A DNA stretch of 64,000 bases from Trichoderma breve. Taxonomy: Eukaryota; Ascomycota; Sordariomycetes; Hypocreales; Hypocreaceae. Under the pieces are notes generated by a model. It ran no database searches. It had not been told where the DNA came from and was given only the letters and a program-made list of their open reading frames with translations. Below are positions 24,150 through 36,429 of the stretch, in pieces (within the stretch, counting starts at the first letter, position 1; each line of letters opens with the position of its first letter). The translations under genes and the position numbers were made by a program. The stretch lies in the NCBI RefSeq assembly GCF_028502605.1, contig NC_079235.1:3162001-3226000 (forward strand), given 5' to 3'.

Positions 24150-27100
24150 GGTGATAGTCTTGATAAGTGGCTCTAGTAACAGCTTCCGAAGCAATAATAG
24201 CACTTTTCGTCGTCTTAGATCGCAATGCCCTGGATAATCGGTGAAGCTGGCGTTGCAAGTAGGTTGTAGTCGAGGCGTGGCTAAAATTTCGTGACGGATG
24301 CCCGGGACACTGTAGTGCTTATCGAGATATCAGGAGCATGACTCGGCTTAGAACAAAGGCGCGTATGATCGAGGTCGTTTTCGTGGTAGATGGTCACAGG
24401 CAACTCGGTCCTGGAGAGGCGGTTGAAGGCGACGACGATACCCAAATCTTCCCTCTCAATGGCTGTAGCGAAGCTCCTAGTTTGCTTTCTCTTTGTTCCC
24501 CTGAACGAACAGCGTCCTCTCCCGCCGAGGAGTGTTCTGATCTCTTTGATCCCTCCACCACCCCCCGTCTAATCCGTCTCGCGATGTAAGAGCCGGGGAA
24601 TGTAATCTCGGGGAGAGAAAACAACGAGAGAGGGGGAGCAGGTAAAAAGACGCTTTCCAAAGCGATTGTCGGCACGGCGAGTGACACCAGAGCACCTACC
24701 GTGGTAGGCAAAGAGAGGCCAAGGCAAGATTACTACTAGTAAGGTAGGGAAGGAGTTGAAGTTGATACAGGGAAGGTCAAACGAAGGATGAAAAGAGCAA
24801 AGATGTGCAAAGAAAAGGCCCGGAGCAGAAGTACTAAACCTTGGTCGCAAGTGCCTAGCATGGAGCATGGAGCAGAGTGGCAGATAGGGAAGGGACGCGG
24901 GACTGCTGCAGAGGCCCCAGCTGCGAGGCAAGCGCGAGTTGGTGGTGCGTTTGGCGCTCTTGTTCAAGCAGGAGCCCCGCCATTGACGGTGTGCGCAGGA
25001 CGAATCGGTACAAGCCCCATGCAGCTAGTGGCTGTGGGCACGGGCATTGTGACAAAAGACGGGGAAGGTATGCAGCTGCGATTGGCAAGAAGCACAGAGG
25101 CAAGCACGCGGAAAATACTTGGAAACTTGAAAGGAAAAAGGCCGCACGAGCCTTGGCCTGCCGGGGACGTGCCATTGGCGAAGCAGCTGAAGTCTTTAGT
25201 CTACATCGGGATGTGCAATTTGGAGGTGTTGATGCGTGCAGAGCCCCGTGATTGGAACAATCGAATGGCCGCCTTTGTTGAAATTCTTTCTTCTTTCTCT
25301 GTTCTTCTTTTTTTAGGTTGCAATTTTTTTTTTCTTAATTTTCTCTCAGCAGCCACGAGGACAATGGCCAACGGGAGAGCTAAAGAGGCGCACCATTGCT
25401 AGGCGAAGAAGCCTCCCCTGGCCTAGTGGGAGAGCGATGCCGTTGATAGCGCCAGGTGAGTTTAATTGCATCCCACAGCGTAGCGAGCCGGCTGCAAGCC
25501 ACATGGCGGTGCTATTGGATGACTGGTATTTGCTGATGCAAGAGGTTCCGAGTTGTATTGCGTATACGAATGTTTATTCATGCAATAATGAGGCTATTCA
25601 AGTTCAGTAATTAATAGATTTACTCATCTACACAATTCAACGACACACCGAGATACCTGTTGCATCTTTGTCCGTCATCATTCAAACCTCTCGATATACT
25701 TCTGTAGCACTGCAGACTTCCAATTCTTTCAGGTGGCACGTGTAAGGCGAGGTAGGGTAGCACTAAAAACCGGCGGCTCCCCCTGGAAGCTCTAGAATCA
25801 GGTCACTCTGCAAATCAATAGCGCCAATGCAGAAAGCTTGGCCTTTTGCCGTGCCACCGGCTAGCTAGCGACAAACCGGCCGAGTCTCCCGCTAAGCCTC
25901 AACCCACCGTTTTTGGTGACGCTGATGGGATCACGAACAGGTTTGGTTTGATTTGGTTTGATTCGTTATATTGCCTCGCAGAGATTTCTCTCTCCTCTCT
26001 TTTCGTAGACCGGAGGAAGGCTGGAAGCAACCAATTGCGGTGCAAGCGCTGCAGCACCGTCCCTAGACTGGTAGTGAAAGATCCATACCGTCCAGTCCAG
26101 AACGCAAGTGAGATACGACAGGTAACAATGATACTGCATGGCCACGAATTACCACCGGTACCTATCCATCAAACACCGACTCCCCGGCCCATTTCGCGCT
26201 CCAAAATCTCCGCCATTAAATAATGCTAACTTCAGATTGTATGACAATGTGCCCAACACAGCAACGGCTTTCTCGCTCTTGTACTCGTAACGCAGCACAA
26301 AACGTACACGCGGCTCCCCTGCCAAGGCACCAGAATCCAAAGACCAACAACTCCCCCCAGGTCTGTCAATTTTAAAACCTGGAACTGATTCCCTAAGCTA
26401 TGTAACAAACCTGCTGCTAATCACACCACCCACCGTCTGAGGTCAGCAACATCCATCCAATTTTGTCTCTCCTCCTCTCTTTACCTGTTTCGGTGTGTTT
26501 GTGCTACAACGTGGCTTAATAAGGGTCCAGAACAAAAGAACAATAGCTTCGTACTAAACAGAGAGACAACACCCACCAAAACAAAACGCCACCAATTGGT
26601 TCCCGCAAGTCTCACCTCTTCATCCCTTTATGGCCGTGCCTCTTCTTTTCCCCCCACTTAGATTACAATACATACTTTGCATGGTATTCATGATAATCAG
26701 TAGGGATGCTCGTATAATACACACAGGTGTTCTTACCATACCACCAATTTATCTCACAACCGTTGATTCACATCAATCTCAGAACAGCTACGATCAACAT
26801 CAACCAAGATCCGGAACACGCACAGCCCCCAGGGTTCATCACCCTCCAATAAACCCCCCATCAGTAACCCCCTGTCTCGCTCGCCAAACAATAAAATCCG
26901 GAGCAAAATAAAAAAGCATTCGTAATGCTCCGGATTCTCGGCAATAACCTAATCATACAGGTAAAAAAAAACAGACAACCTGGTTTCAGCCTGTCCTGCC
27001 GGTAACACGGCATTAGCTTCCCCCATTAGACAACTACCGTCACCTGAAATGTAGTTCCAATATAGATACCCGTGTTGCCGTAAGTGTCTGAGTAAAATAG

Positions 27101-27687
27101 ATTCTGGTGCGACGCAACTGTCTAGCTAGCTGCACGCTCCATATCGGCCGGCGCGCGCAATCTTCACCGTCGGCACCGGAATAAGACGCGTTAGCTTGGT
27201 GCTCCGTATTCAGCTGCATGTGGTTAGCAGGCCATGATATCACGCACTGCGACGTTGGCGTCAATACTTGAGGATTACCGTATTTTACGACTACAGCGCC
27301 ACCGCCATGCAATCGAACCTGACACATTGAGCCATCTACTCCCAGCATCGATTGAACAAGCAGGATTCGACATAAAAAGAAGGTGATTCAGAAAAGAACG
27401 TAAACGGTAGGAGTGGCGTGTTTCAATACACAAATTGGAAAAAATACCATACAAAAGTCTAGTTAAAAAAGAATGTGCCCCCATTCCTCCTCCAGGGCCT
27501 TGAAGAGAGGTTCAATCCAAAAGAGAAAAAAATGATTATGTCGTTCTTTTTTTGTATATATGTCCAGAAGTAGCCCCATCCAATGCCTCGCTAACACAAA
27601 GTAAATGCTAATAGATGTTAGTACCCAGTCTACTCTGCGCCAGACTTCTAGATTCGTGATAGAGACCATTCGTTGGAATACTGCCGC
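24150..27687. other. 3.5 kb spacer
   Basis: Contains the promoter of the secreted-protein gene and the 3' flank of the ABC transporter gene. A 204-codon plus-strand frame at 24788-25402 lacks any domain and is not accepted. No RNA gene was seen. Confidence 0.55.
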
Positions 27688-30600
27688 TTACGAACTCGTT
27701 GCCAAGCTTTGCAGATTGACCAGTTCAGCGTAGTGACCGTTCTTCCTCATCAGTTCCTGATGGGTTCCAGACTCAGCAACACGGCCTTGGTCAATCACGT
27801 AAATAACGTCTGCTTTCTGAATCGTGCTCAGACGATGCGCAACCGCAATCGTGGTGCGTCCAGCAGCAGCCTTATCAAGAGCCTCTTGGACAACAAATTC
27901 AGATTCAGAGTCAAGGGCAGACGTGGCTTCATCCAGGAGCAGGATCTTAGGGTTGCGAATCAAGGCCCGGGCGATAGCAATACGTTGCTTCTGGCCACCA
28001 GAGAGTAAGCCACCCTTGCTGCCAACAAACGTGTTGAACCCATCAGAAAGTGAAATGATGAAGTCATAGATGTTAGCCTCACGGCAGACGTGTTCCAGCC
28101 GCTCCTCTGAGATATCCTCCTCAGGCGTGCCAAGAAGAACGTTTTCTTTGATCGTTCCCGAATAGAGTGCCGGCTCTTGGCTCACAAGTGAAACAAACGA
28201 TCGATAGTTGCTAACATTCAGGGTGCCAATGTCCTGGCCATCAACAAAGACGCCACCAGATAAGGGATCGTAGAATCGCTCTAGCAGTGAAATAGTCGTG
28301 CTCTTGCCACATCCAGAAGCGCCAACCAAGGCGACGTACTGGCCAGGCTTAATCGTCAGGTTAAGGCCTCGGAGGACAGGTTGATCTGGCCGGGTCGGAT
28401 AACGGAAGTGCACATCACGGAACTCCACTGTGCCTTGGATATCGCCCTCTGCTATGCGCTGGCCGTCCTTTGACCAGGCATCAATTTTTGGTGTCCGTTC
28501 AAAGAGCTTCTTCAACGCCAGGGCTGAGGCATGAGCTTTGCCCATATCAGGCGCAAGCGAAAAGATACTTCCTGCCGCCTGCGCGCTGTAGATGATGCCC
28601 ATGAAGCAGACGAAGAAGGTGAATAAGTCGTACTCTCTGGTGGCGAGCAAAGTACCGCCATACCAGAATCCAAGGCCAAAGCAGAGAAACGATGCACCTT
28701 GAGCGGCTCCATAGAGGGCGCTTGATGATAGCACCGACTTCAAACCTTTGCGTCTTTGAGCCGCAATGTCCTCACGATACATGTGTATAATATCTTGCTC
28801 GCGAGTAAGTGACGCAACGGTGCGAATGGACGAGATAGCTTCGGAGGCATATGCGGCAGACGCCGCGTATGCATCCTTTGCCCTGCTCTGGAACCGAAGC
28901 AGCAAGTAAAAACGGAAGAAGCCACAAGCCAACAAGACTGGTATGGTTGCCGTACAGACAAGTGCTAGCTTCCATCCAAGAGCCAACCCCATAATCATCG
29001 AGGAGAAAAGAGTAGAAAGCGTCAACAAGATTGTTCCCAAAGCGGAACCACTAAGACCTCCAATATTGTTGGCTTCAGTTGATAAGAATGCCGTCAAGAT
29101 ACCTGCCGAGTTCTCCTTTCTATCAAAGAAAGAGATGTCCTGCCGAAGAAACGTCCTAAAAGATTGGTCCCTAATGCGATGGATAAGATGCTCAGAGCAT
29201 GACGCAAATGCAATCCCTTGGCCAGAGTAGCTGATGAGTATGCCAACAGCCAGTACGATGAACATGACGGCCCAGAAGTATGCATCATGTCGAATCTGAT
29301 CAATATTGGCATTCGGGAGAAGAGCATTTGTCAAAGTGACAATCTCTTTGGAAAAGAACACTATCATATTTCATTAAAATGTTTAGCAGGCACCCAGAAC
29401 TAGTCATGTATCGTCATGGAGAAGGAGAGCTAATACTTACCAGCAGAGATGGGACTGGCGCCGCCGCAGAGAATAGAAAAGAAGAGACCCGCCGACATGC
29501 GCTTCCATTCATTGCGGTTGAACTTGGCAATGAACGCAATCAGAGACCAGATACTATACTTGGCCTCTTTATCTACAATTCGAGCTCGCAGCGCAATACT
29601 TGAGGCAGACTTTTGCGTTGGCGACCGCGCAAGGTTATTCTCACTGCCACCCTCGGCACTAAATATTTCACTGTCTTCGATCTTTGATTGCCTCTTGATC
29701 AGCGCCTCCTGGTGGTCATCGATAAGTTCCTGCTCTTCGCTGGTGAGGCCTTGGGCCGCGGTAATATTCTGAGCAGATACCAACTTGTGGTAAGCGGCCC
29801 CTTTCTCTACCAGCTCGTCGTGGGTGCCCTGCTCTATAATCCGGCCTTGAGACATGACAACAATGTTATGGGCGTCCTTGATAGTTGAGAGCCTATGAGC
29901 AATGATGATTGTAGTTCGACCAGCCGAAGCAGCCTCCAGCGCAGCCTGCACGATGCCCTCAGATTTCGTATCCAAGGCTGATGTTGCCTCATCAAGAAGG
30001 AGAACTACACGTAGAGAGAGCCATGTTAGCAATTACTTCCCATATTATGACGGTATAAAGAAACGAGTTGGTTCGAGTTGGTTTTGGAACGGACTTTTTG
30101 GGTCGCTAACGATGGCGCGCGCAATAGCAATACGTTGCTTCTGTCCACCCGAGAGAAGGAAGCCTCGGTCGCCAACATTAGTTTCATAGCCCTCCGAGAG
30201 AGCAGAGACGAAATCATGAGCATTAGACTTCTTCGCAGCAGCAATGACCATCTCACGCTGCTTCTCCTCGCTTTCCTTTTCAAATTCAGTCCCAACCAGG
30301 CCGTAACGAATATTCTCGAAAATCGACGTTCCGAACAGCGTGGGCTCCTGGCTAACCAATGAAATCTGGCGACGAAGCCAACGAAGATTCAGCTTGGAGA
30401 TGTCGTGTCCATCAAGATACAATGTGCCTCCCACGGGATTGTAGAATCGCTCGATAAGGCCGACGATTGTGCTCTTGCCGGATCCAGACGCTCCAACCAA
30501 GGCAGTCGTCTTTCCCGCAGGGATATCAAGGGTGACATCCTCCATTACAATAGCGCCAGGACGTGATGGGTATATGTGTTTGACATTCTCTAGTCGGATA

Positions 30601-32288
30601 TTACCCTCAACCTGGTCAATAGTCTCACCCTCTTCACTTGCTGAGTTAATCGGTGAAACACGGTCAATCGTATCGAAAATTTTGGATGCAGCGCTAACAG
30701 CAGAGATGAAAGCTTGGAAGTTGGGTGCGATGCTAGTCATGTTGAAAGCACCCATTATGACAGTCATCATGACAATCAGAGCTTGATTGAGAGAGAGCTC
30801 GCCACGTAGAACAAAAGCACTGCCTTGCCAGAAAGCCAGAGCATAACTCATGTAAAGCAGGAACATGATACCGCCCAGCATGACTCCAACGGCGGATTTG
30901 AGCCTGAAGCCAAAATACTCGGCCTTCTTCAGATGTTCATTATACTGGTTAGACAATCGGTCTTGAGCCCCAAAAGCGACTGCAGTCCTCACGGAGCTGA
31001 GGACTTCATCTGCTAGACCACCACCAAGGGCAGACGATACGATGGACTGTGTGCCGTTCTTAAGCATGTAGCTAGAGAACAGGGCTCCATTGAGGAGAAT
31101 GGCGATGATGACGCTCGCAAGGATCAACGTGAGTTTCCAGTAGTTGGCAAAGGCAATAACAAAGGCGGTTACAAAAGTCGAAATAGCTCCTATCGTAATT
31201 GACACCTTTTCAGAAATTCCATCTTGTATAGTGTTAGTGTCGGAAGTGATACGAGTCACAATTTCTCCAGTGCCAATTTTGTCGAAGAAACCAATGTTTT
31301 GACGCAGACAGCTTTCAAGATAATGCTCTCGGATTCTAGTGGAAATGTTCTCGCCCACGTAGATGAACCCTACCGTTGCGATGTAAGTGACGACAAATTG
31401 GCCGATGGCGAGATACACAAAGTAGAGTACATATTTAGCAAGCTGAGAACTGAGTTCTCCTTTGTCGATCTGGCCTACTGTGAACTCGGAAAAAGTCTTT
31501 TGGAGGCCACCAAATAGCAGAGTCATGAGGGGTAGAGCGGCGCCGTTGGCAATGGAGCAGACAGACGCAATGATCATGATGAAGATGTCAAGGCCAGTAG
31601 TATATCGGTAGAGGGCAGCAACTCCATGTTTCAAATCGGGCGTCAGGGCTTGCCTCTTGAGAATTTCAGCTTCATTGTCGGGCAGGTGTCGAAAAGGTTC
31701 TTCGGGGTCTTCTTTGACTTCAGGTTCCTTGGAAGGCTTTTGCTTTTTTTCCGTTTTGGCCTTGTTTTTCTTCTTTCCGTTTGAGTCGGCGTCGAGTTCC
31801 GCGTTGGCTTCTGGGTCTGGCTTCTCAGGGTCCGCTTTCTCAAGTTCTTCTTTCTTAGGATCCGATTTTTCAAGATCTGCCTTCACCATGGCGGCTTTCT
31901 CTGGATCTGATGAACTGTGGTCTATTTCTTCGATATGTGGCTTGTCGGAATTTGATTTCGCAATTTCTTCTTTCTCGGAATCGGCCTTTACAAGGTCTGA
32001 CTTCTCAAAATCCGACCTTCCAACACCTAGCTTCTCGGACTCTTCCGTTGCTGGATCCTCTTCTCTTGCTTTATCGTCATCTGCCTTTATAAGATCTGGT
32101 TTCTTAGGCTCCAGTGGTCCACGGTCGCCTGTTTCCTCTGACTCTACCTTGTTAGTATCAGTGGAATCAGCCTTTGGCGAAATGTCTTCTATGACCACTG
32201 AATGATTGACAATGTTGGCATCGCCAGAGCCCGTGGAGGGCTCCGAGGTCGCTCCCTCGGCCAGCTTCTCAGGTATTTCAGCAGCCAT
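27688..32288 (-). CDS. Full-size ABCB/MDR-type ABC transporter (Pmd1/P-glycoprotein-like)
   Basis: Three exons (32288-30095, 30004-29441, 29360-27688; introns 90 and 80 nt) encode 1476 residues. Residues 1-200 are an unusually long charged extension with imperfect K-A-D-x-E-K repeats. The order is TMD1 about 225-530, NBD1 about 565-810 (Walker [10 protein letters not shown] 599-607, LSGGQ 713-717, Walker B ILLLDE 732-737), a charged linker, TMD2 about 885-1180, and NBD2 (Walker [10 protein letters not shown] 1266-1274, LSGGQ 1372-1376, [12 protein letters not shown]). All ATP-site motifs are present in both halves. Proteins of this class export hydrophobic drugs, peptides or toxins at the cost of ATP, usually from the plasma membrane; this one's substrate cannot be read. 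The first intron uses a GTCCGT donor and, if retained, ends the protein at 747 residues. Confidence 0.95.
31779..32105 (-). repeat. Degenerate charged repeats in the ABC transporter N-terminus
   Basis: Residues about 62-170 are made of imperfect units around VKADx[42 protein letters not shown]. They lie before the first membrane segment, so on the cytoplasmic side. Confidence 0.75.
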
Positions 32289-33378
32289 GATGGCTGATGA
32301 AGGTGAGGTCGCCAGAAGGCGAGAACCGCCGTTTCGATTCAGCAGTCAGTCGTCTAGTCGATATCGTTGACGGTCAATTGCTTCGTAAATGGCATGTCTC
32401 TCGAACCAAATCTATCCGTAGCGCGACGCGGGCAAGCCAACGACGATCAGGGTATGCAGAAAACAGAATGGCAATGTAGGATGTAAGGGGAGAGAACCAG
32501 CAAGAGACGAGCTGTAGACGGCCTAGCCCTCCGTGTGCAAGCTACAAGTATACCTGTAGCCTCGAGATCCTCCATTGGAGGGAAAGTACGGGCAGGTAGC
32601 ACAGTAATATCTCCAGTACTGCTGTAAGAAATGCCTGTCGGGAGGAAGAGCCGCCGCACAGACACAAGCCTCCTCGAGAGAGCACGCGTACCAGTACTTC
32701 ACATTTGAAGTAGCTCCTTAACAGAGACAGATGGCCTCAAGAGACGCGCCATGGACCGAGCTGCCTTGTTGCCCTGTTGCGGTGCTACATTGCTTTGTTT
32801 GGCGGGAACTCGAGACCTGGGATTCTCTCGACAGGGATAAAGGAATGGTAGAATTCCAGTCATACACACTTGCACAGCCCATGCAGTGTGCCGCCCTCCA
32901 TCCCGCCAGCCTAACAAATGCGCACTGTGCTCGACTTCGAGGTTGCCGGTACGATGCCACACCTCCATTATATTTGTTGCCTATTACTTATGTGATTCTA
33001 TGAAAATAATGATAGCAATAAGATACTATTTCTCACTACGTGGCAGTTTCGCCACCGAAAGAATCAGAAGGTTGTACGTTGGTGCACCTTTGGGCGCAAT
33101 AGAAGTTCTTGTACTCCGTACGCAAAGCTACCTACCTCCGACTTGGCGGCCATTTGTCTGAGACACTGAGAGCTCTTGAATCCGCTTTGGGCTCAACTGC
33201 CACTCACAAGGTTGCCCGGCTTTGAGACATGCGGAATAGTAGTTGAGACTAAGCACTGGTCAATCTCATAAGACCACGTCAAGGCCGCCAGTTCATACAA
33301 TATTGTTTCCCCATACTCTGCATCCCGTATTTCATCATCAGCCTTTGTGCCTGTCTGCAATTACAGATCAAGATCGCC
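32289..33378. other. 1.1 kb spacer upstream of the ABC transporter
   Basis: Likely promoter of the minus-strand transporter gene. GTACTCCGTAC occurs at 33111-33121. No gene is supported. Confidence 0.55.
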
Positions 33379-33585
33379 ATGGAGCCAGCCCCGTTGATTG
33401 CCGCTCAAGCTAATGACTGGCAGGAACTCTGGCCCGTTTGTCTTGTTGTACTTCCAATTTTGCTCCTCCTTGCCTCTTCCATCTCGGGTGACCGAGACAT
33501 GCGACGTGGGCACGGCTCACTGGTGCTTTTCCCGCTCTTTTGCTTTATGTTTGCTTTCCCACTTTGGATATTTTTCAGAAGCTAA
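33379..33585 (+). CDS. Possible small membrane protein, 68 residues
   Basis: A short frame with a fair fungal start context (ATCGCCATGG) and two hydrophobic stretches (residues about 18-36 and 47-66). I recognise no family. It may be real, a fragment, or chance; only its start context and hydrophobic pattern speak for it. Confidence 0.2.
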   Translation: MEPAPLIAAQANDWQELWPVCLVVLPILLLLASSISGDRDMRRGHGSLVLFPLFCFMFAFPLWIFFRS

Positions 33586-34357
33586 CCACGCCATGTTACC
33601 CTTCATATTTTTTTCTTCATGCATGAGCCCACAGCTACTGATGCAGATGAATCTTTCGTAAGGAGCGCCACGTATTGCCTCTTTGAGAAACAAGGACAGT
33701 CAGACAAGTGATAGCCGTTGCCTTGGCGCGCTTTTGCTGCCGGGGTTGCCAGACTCAGACCACGACAAAGGACGCCCATGGTAAAAGGATCATGTGTATT
33801 GTAGATGTGACGTTCTCCATCTTTGTTTCTGAGTTCCTTTTCCTCTTTTCAACCATCTTCTCAGAATCAGCTCATTTTCTGCACTTTTTACTGCTGTTTC
33901 TTCTGGCCGGCATCCGGCTTCTCTCCCTTGGCAGATCTGAATTAAGCTTGCCTTAGCGCGTAATACTACGACTAATATCTCCCGCGGCTGACTCAAGCAT
34001 CCCTTGCTATTACGGCCGTACCGTGCGTCACGCACTGGCTGTTGATGTCAACTACATGTACGTACCTATGTACAGTCTTGGTCTGTCTCAGTCATCTACA
34101 ATCCCTACTTAGACAGCAAGATGCGATGCTTTAATTATACAGCAAATAGCTGTCTAAGATTGAGATTGGATGAAAGAGAAAGGGAACTATCAGGTACAGA
34201 TGAGCCTAGGTAAATACCACGCAAAGATGGCGGCGAGCTGCTTGTAGGCCTCCCGGCTCAACTTGGTGATATATTGCCCAACCGAGTTCAGGCTACAACA
34301 GAGTGAATCTTATCCCATCATTACCATCTTCATACCCATCTTAGGCCATCTTCCACC
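33586..34357. other. 0.8 kb spacer
   Basis: Probably the promoter of the gene starting at 34358: the leader just upstream is C/T/A-rich and ends in CCACC before the ATG. No other feature seen. Confidence 0.5.
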
Positions 34358-35077
34358 ATGTTCGCTTCAATATGGTCCTACTTAGGCTGGAAAGAAGAAG
34401 AGCCAGTAATACAAAATTATCCACCCGTTACCTTTGTTGGTGTCAGGATCCCAGCCGACGGCACTCCCGCCCACCTCCTCTCGCTTACCACAACAAGTGA
34501 CTCCTCAGCTACGGACAGCTTCCTCCTCCACGTTCCCGACCTGCGCTCCTATTGGAATTCGAAAGAAGCATGGAGATTACGTGACATCCATAGATTTGAC
34601 CTACAGAAAGATGGTCGTGTCCCGCTCTCGCAGCATCGCCAGCAAACGGATGACCTCAAGAGCCTGCTTCGTGCGCCACAATGCCTTAGTCGCGAGCAGT
34701 TGCTTCATCTCCGGCAACGACATCTTCTTCCCCAACAGCGCTTCTTTGTACCGCAGCATGATGGTTATCATTACTGTCTGGGGACCTATTACGTCTTCTA
34801 CTCTTTTGCAGTCGACGATCTGCCAATCAACAAATTCGTCCCTCTTTGGATTGAAGAGAATAACGATCCTCTCATCCCCCACCGTTATTTTGGAGATGTT
34901 TTTGTGGTGAAAATCAGCCCGGATGAGGTTGGGCAGGATGGCCGGGCTGCTTATGAAGACGTACATCCGTTTTTCCTAGATTTCTTGGTTGATAATGCTG
35001 CCTATTCAAAACCACTCATTCCCTTGCTTCACCTACAAGCAAAAGGGTGGCTTATTGGATGTCCCAACATTTTTTAA
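34358..35077 (+). CDS. Hypothetical protein, 239 residues
   Basis: An intronless frame starting MFASIWSYLGWKEEEP, with a strong start context (TTCCACCATG) after a typical leader. The product is soluble, without a signal peptide or membrane segment, and fairly rich in aromatic residues in its second half (YHYCLGTYYVFYSF, FVPLWIEENNDP, HPFFLDFL). I recognise no family and see no catalytic motif. The first part is Gln/Arg/His-rich (residues about 95-140), where an unrecognised intron or frame error cannot be ruled out, because another frame is also open there (34434-34910). An orphan or fast-evolving gene is the simplest reading. Confidence 0.6.
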   Translation: MFASIWSYLGWKEEEPVIQNYPPVTFVGVRIPADGTPAHLLSLTTTSDSSATDSFLLHVPDLRSYWNSKEAWRLRDIHRFDLQKDGRVPLSQHRQQTDDLKSLLRAPQCLSREQLLHLRQRHLLPQQRFFVPQHDGYHYCLGTYYVFYSFAVDDLPINKFVPLWIEENNDPLIPHRYFGDVFVVKISPDEVGQDGRAAYEDVHPFFLDFLVDNAAYSKPLIPLLHLQAKGWLIGCPNIF

Positions 35078-35796
35078 TACACAGAGGATAGTAATATTTG
35101 CACTAAAGTATCGTGCTAATTAAGTCGTTTAATTATCACATACCAAGTAGGCTATTTTCGGCAGCTTCAATATACAACTTGAGCTCCTATTATGACTACA
35201 CTTTGTAAATCTCAAACTCCCATTAGCCCCACAAGATCTCTTCCACCAATATTGTAAAGAGACATACATATTCTATATTCACCACCCAATCTATAAGCAA
35301 CTGCCAAACACCTGTCAAATCCTTGTATATTGGGAAAAATAAAATAAATGCCAAGTCACTTGTTACAGGGTAGCCTTTGCATTGTTTAGCTCACCGAACC
35401 AACACCCAAGGCAGCAGCACCAACTCGGTCAGGCCGCCAATCAGAGGCAGCGGCACAGCACCTTCCAGCTCACTACCCAATTCATTCATTTCTTTCACTA
35501 AGAGACTCTAGGCACCTTCGCCACCACTTTGCGAACCACTCACAAGCATCAGGACATGTGTCCTCTTTCATAGCGTGAGCCCTCTCTCATGCAAAGATTC
35601 AACCACAAAAGTGTGTGATTAATCTTCTGCCATCGACTCACTTCTTTTCTCTGACCATTATCGCACGACAGCTTCATCGCAGCTACACACGCATTGCGTC
35701 ATGGCCCCATGAAGGCCTGAGATCCAGCTTCTGATATACATCCACCAATCTCACCTACATCAAAGCCCAACATCACCAAACAAATCTCCATCAAAC
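35078..35796. promoter_or_regulatory. Spacer and SARAF-like gene promoter
   Basis: AT-rich 3' flank of the preceding gene, then from about 35400 a C-rich stretch with ACCAATCTCACC and CATCACCAAAC just before the ATG, typical of a fungal promoter and leader. No exact elements are assigned. Confidence 0.5.
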
Positions 35797-36396
35797 ATGC
35801 TTCTCGAAACTCTCCTCCTCACACTCACACTCCCCCTCCTCTCCCTCGCCGCCCGCCCCAAGAACGCAATTCTCCTCTCCGAAGTCCGCACCCTCACCCT
35901 CCGCGGCAATGGCGCAAAAACCGCCTCCCGCCGCGTCGCCCCCGTGCCCCAACTCAAATGCATTTCCTCAAAGGCCGTCTGCGACCTCTTCCAGATCGAC
36001 GTCATGCGCTGCACCAACCAGGGCTCCTCATACGGCACCGAAGACATCGAATGGAGCTGCAGCGCTTCCCTACCCGAGGAGTTCAAGCTAGGCAGCACTG
36101 ATGTCATCTGCGAGGGCTACGCTTCTTCTGATGATCCTTATGTATTGAAGGGAAGCTGTGGCGTCGAGTACAGGCTGATACTCACCGACAAGGGCGAACA
36201 GCGGTACCCGGACGTGGCTAATCCAAATGGCCGCTGGTTCAGTGACGGCGAAGGAGGAACAGATCTAGGCGCCTGGGCATTCGCAGTCATCTTCTTCGCG
36301 GTCCTCGGATTGATCATCTTTTCAGCATGGCGTAATGGGACCAACCCAGAACAGAGACGTCCAGGAGGAAGAGGTTATGGCGGAGGAGGAGGAGGA

Positions 36397-36429
<33 letters not shown>

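Noticed and set aside
24788..25402. 204-codon plus-strand frame
   Set aside because: No recognisable domain; its end is a translation of T-rich tracts, and the sequence sits in a spacer.
30045..32288. ABC transporter read as a truncated pseudogene ending in NBD1
   Set aside because: A 90-nt intron with branch point and GTAG acceptor restores a perfect Walker B, and the second half is intact.
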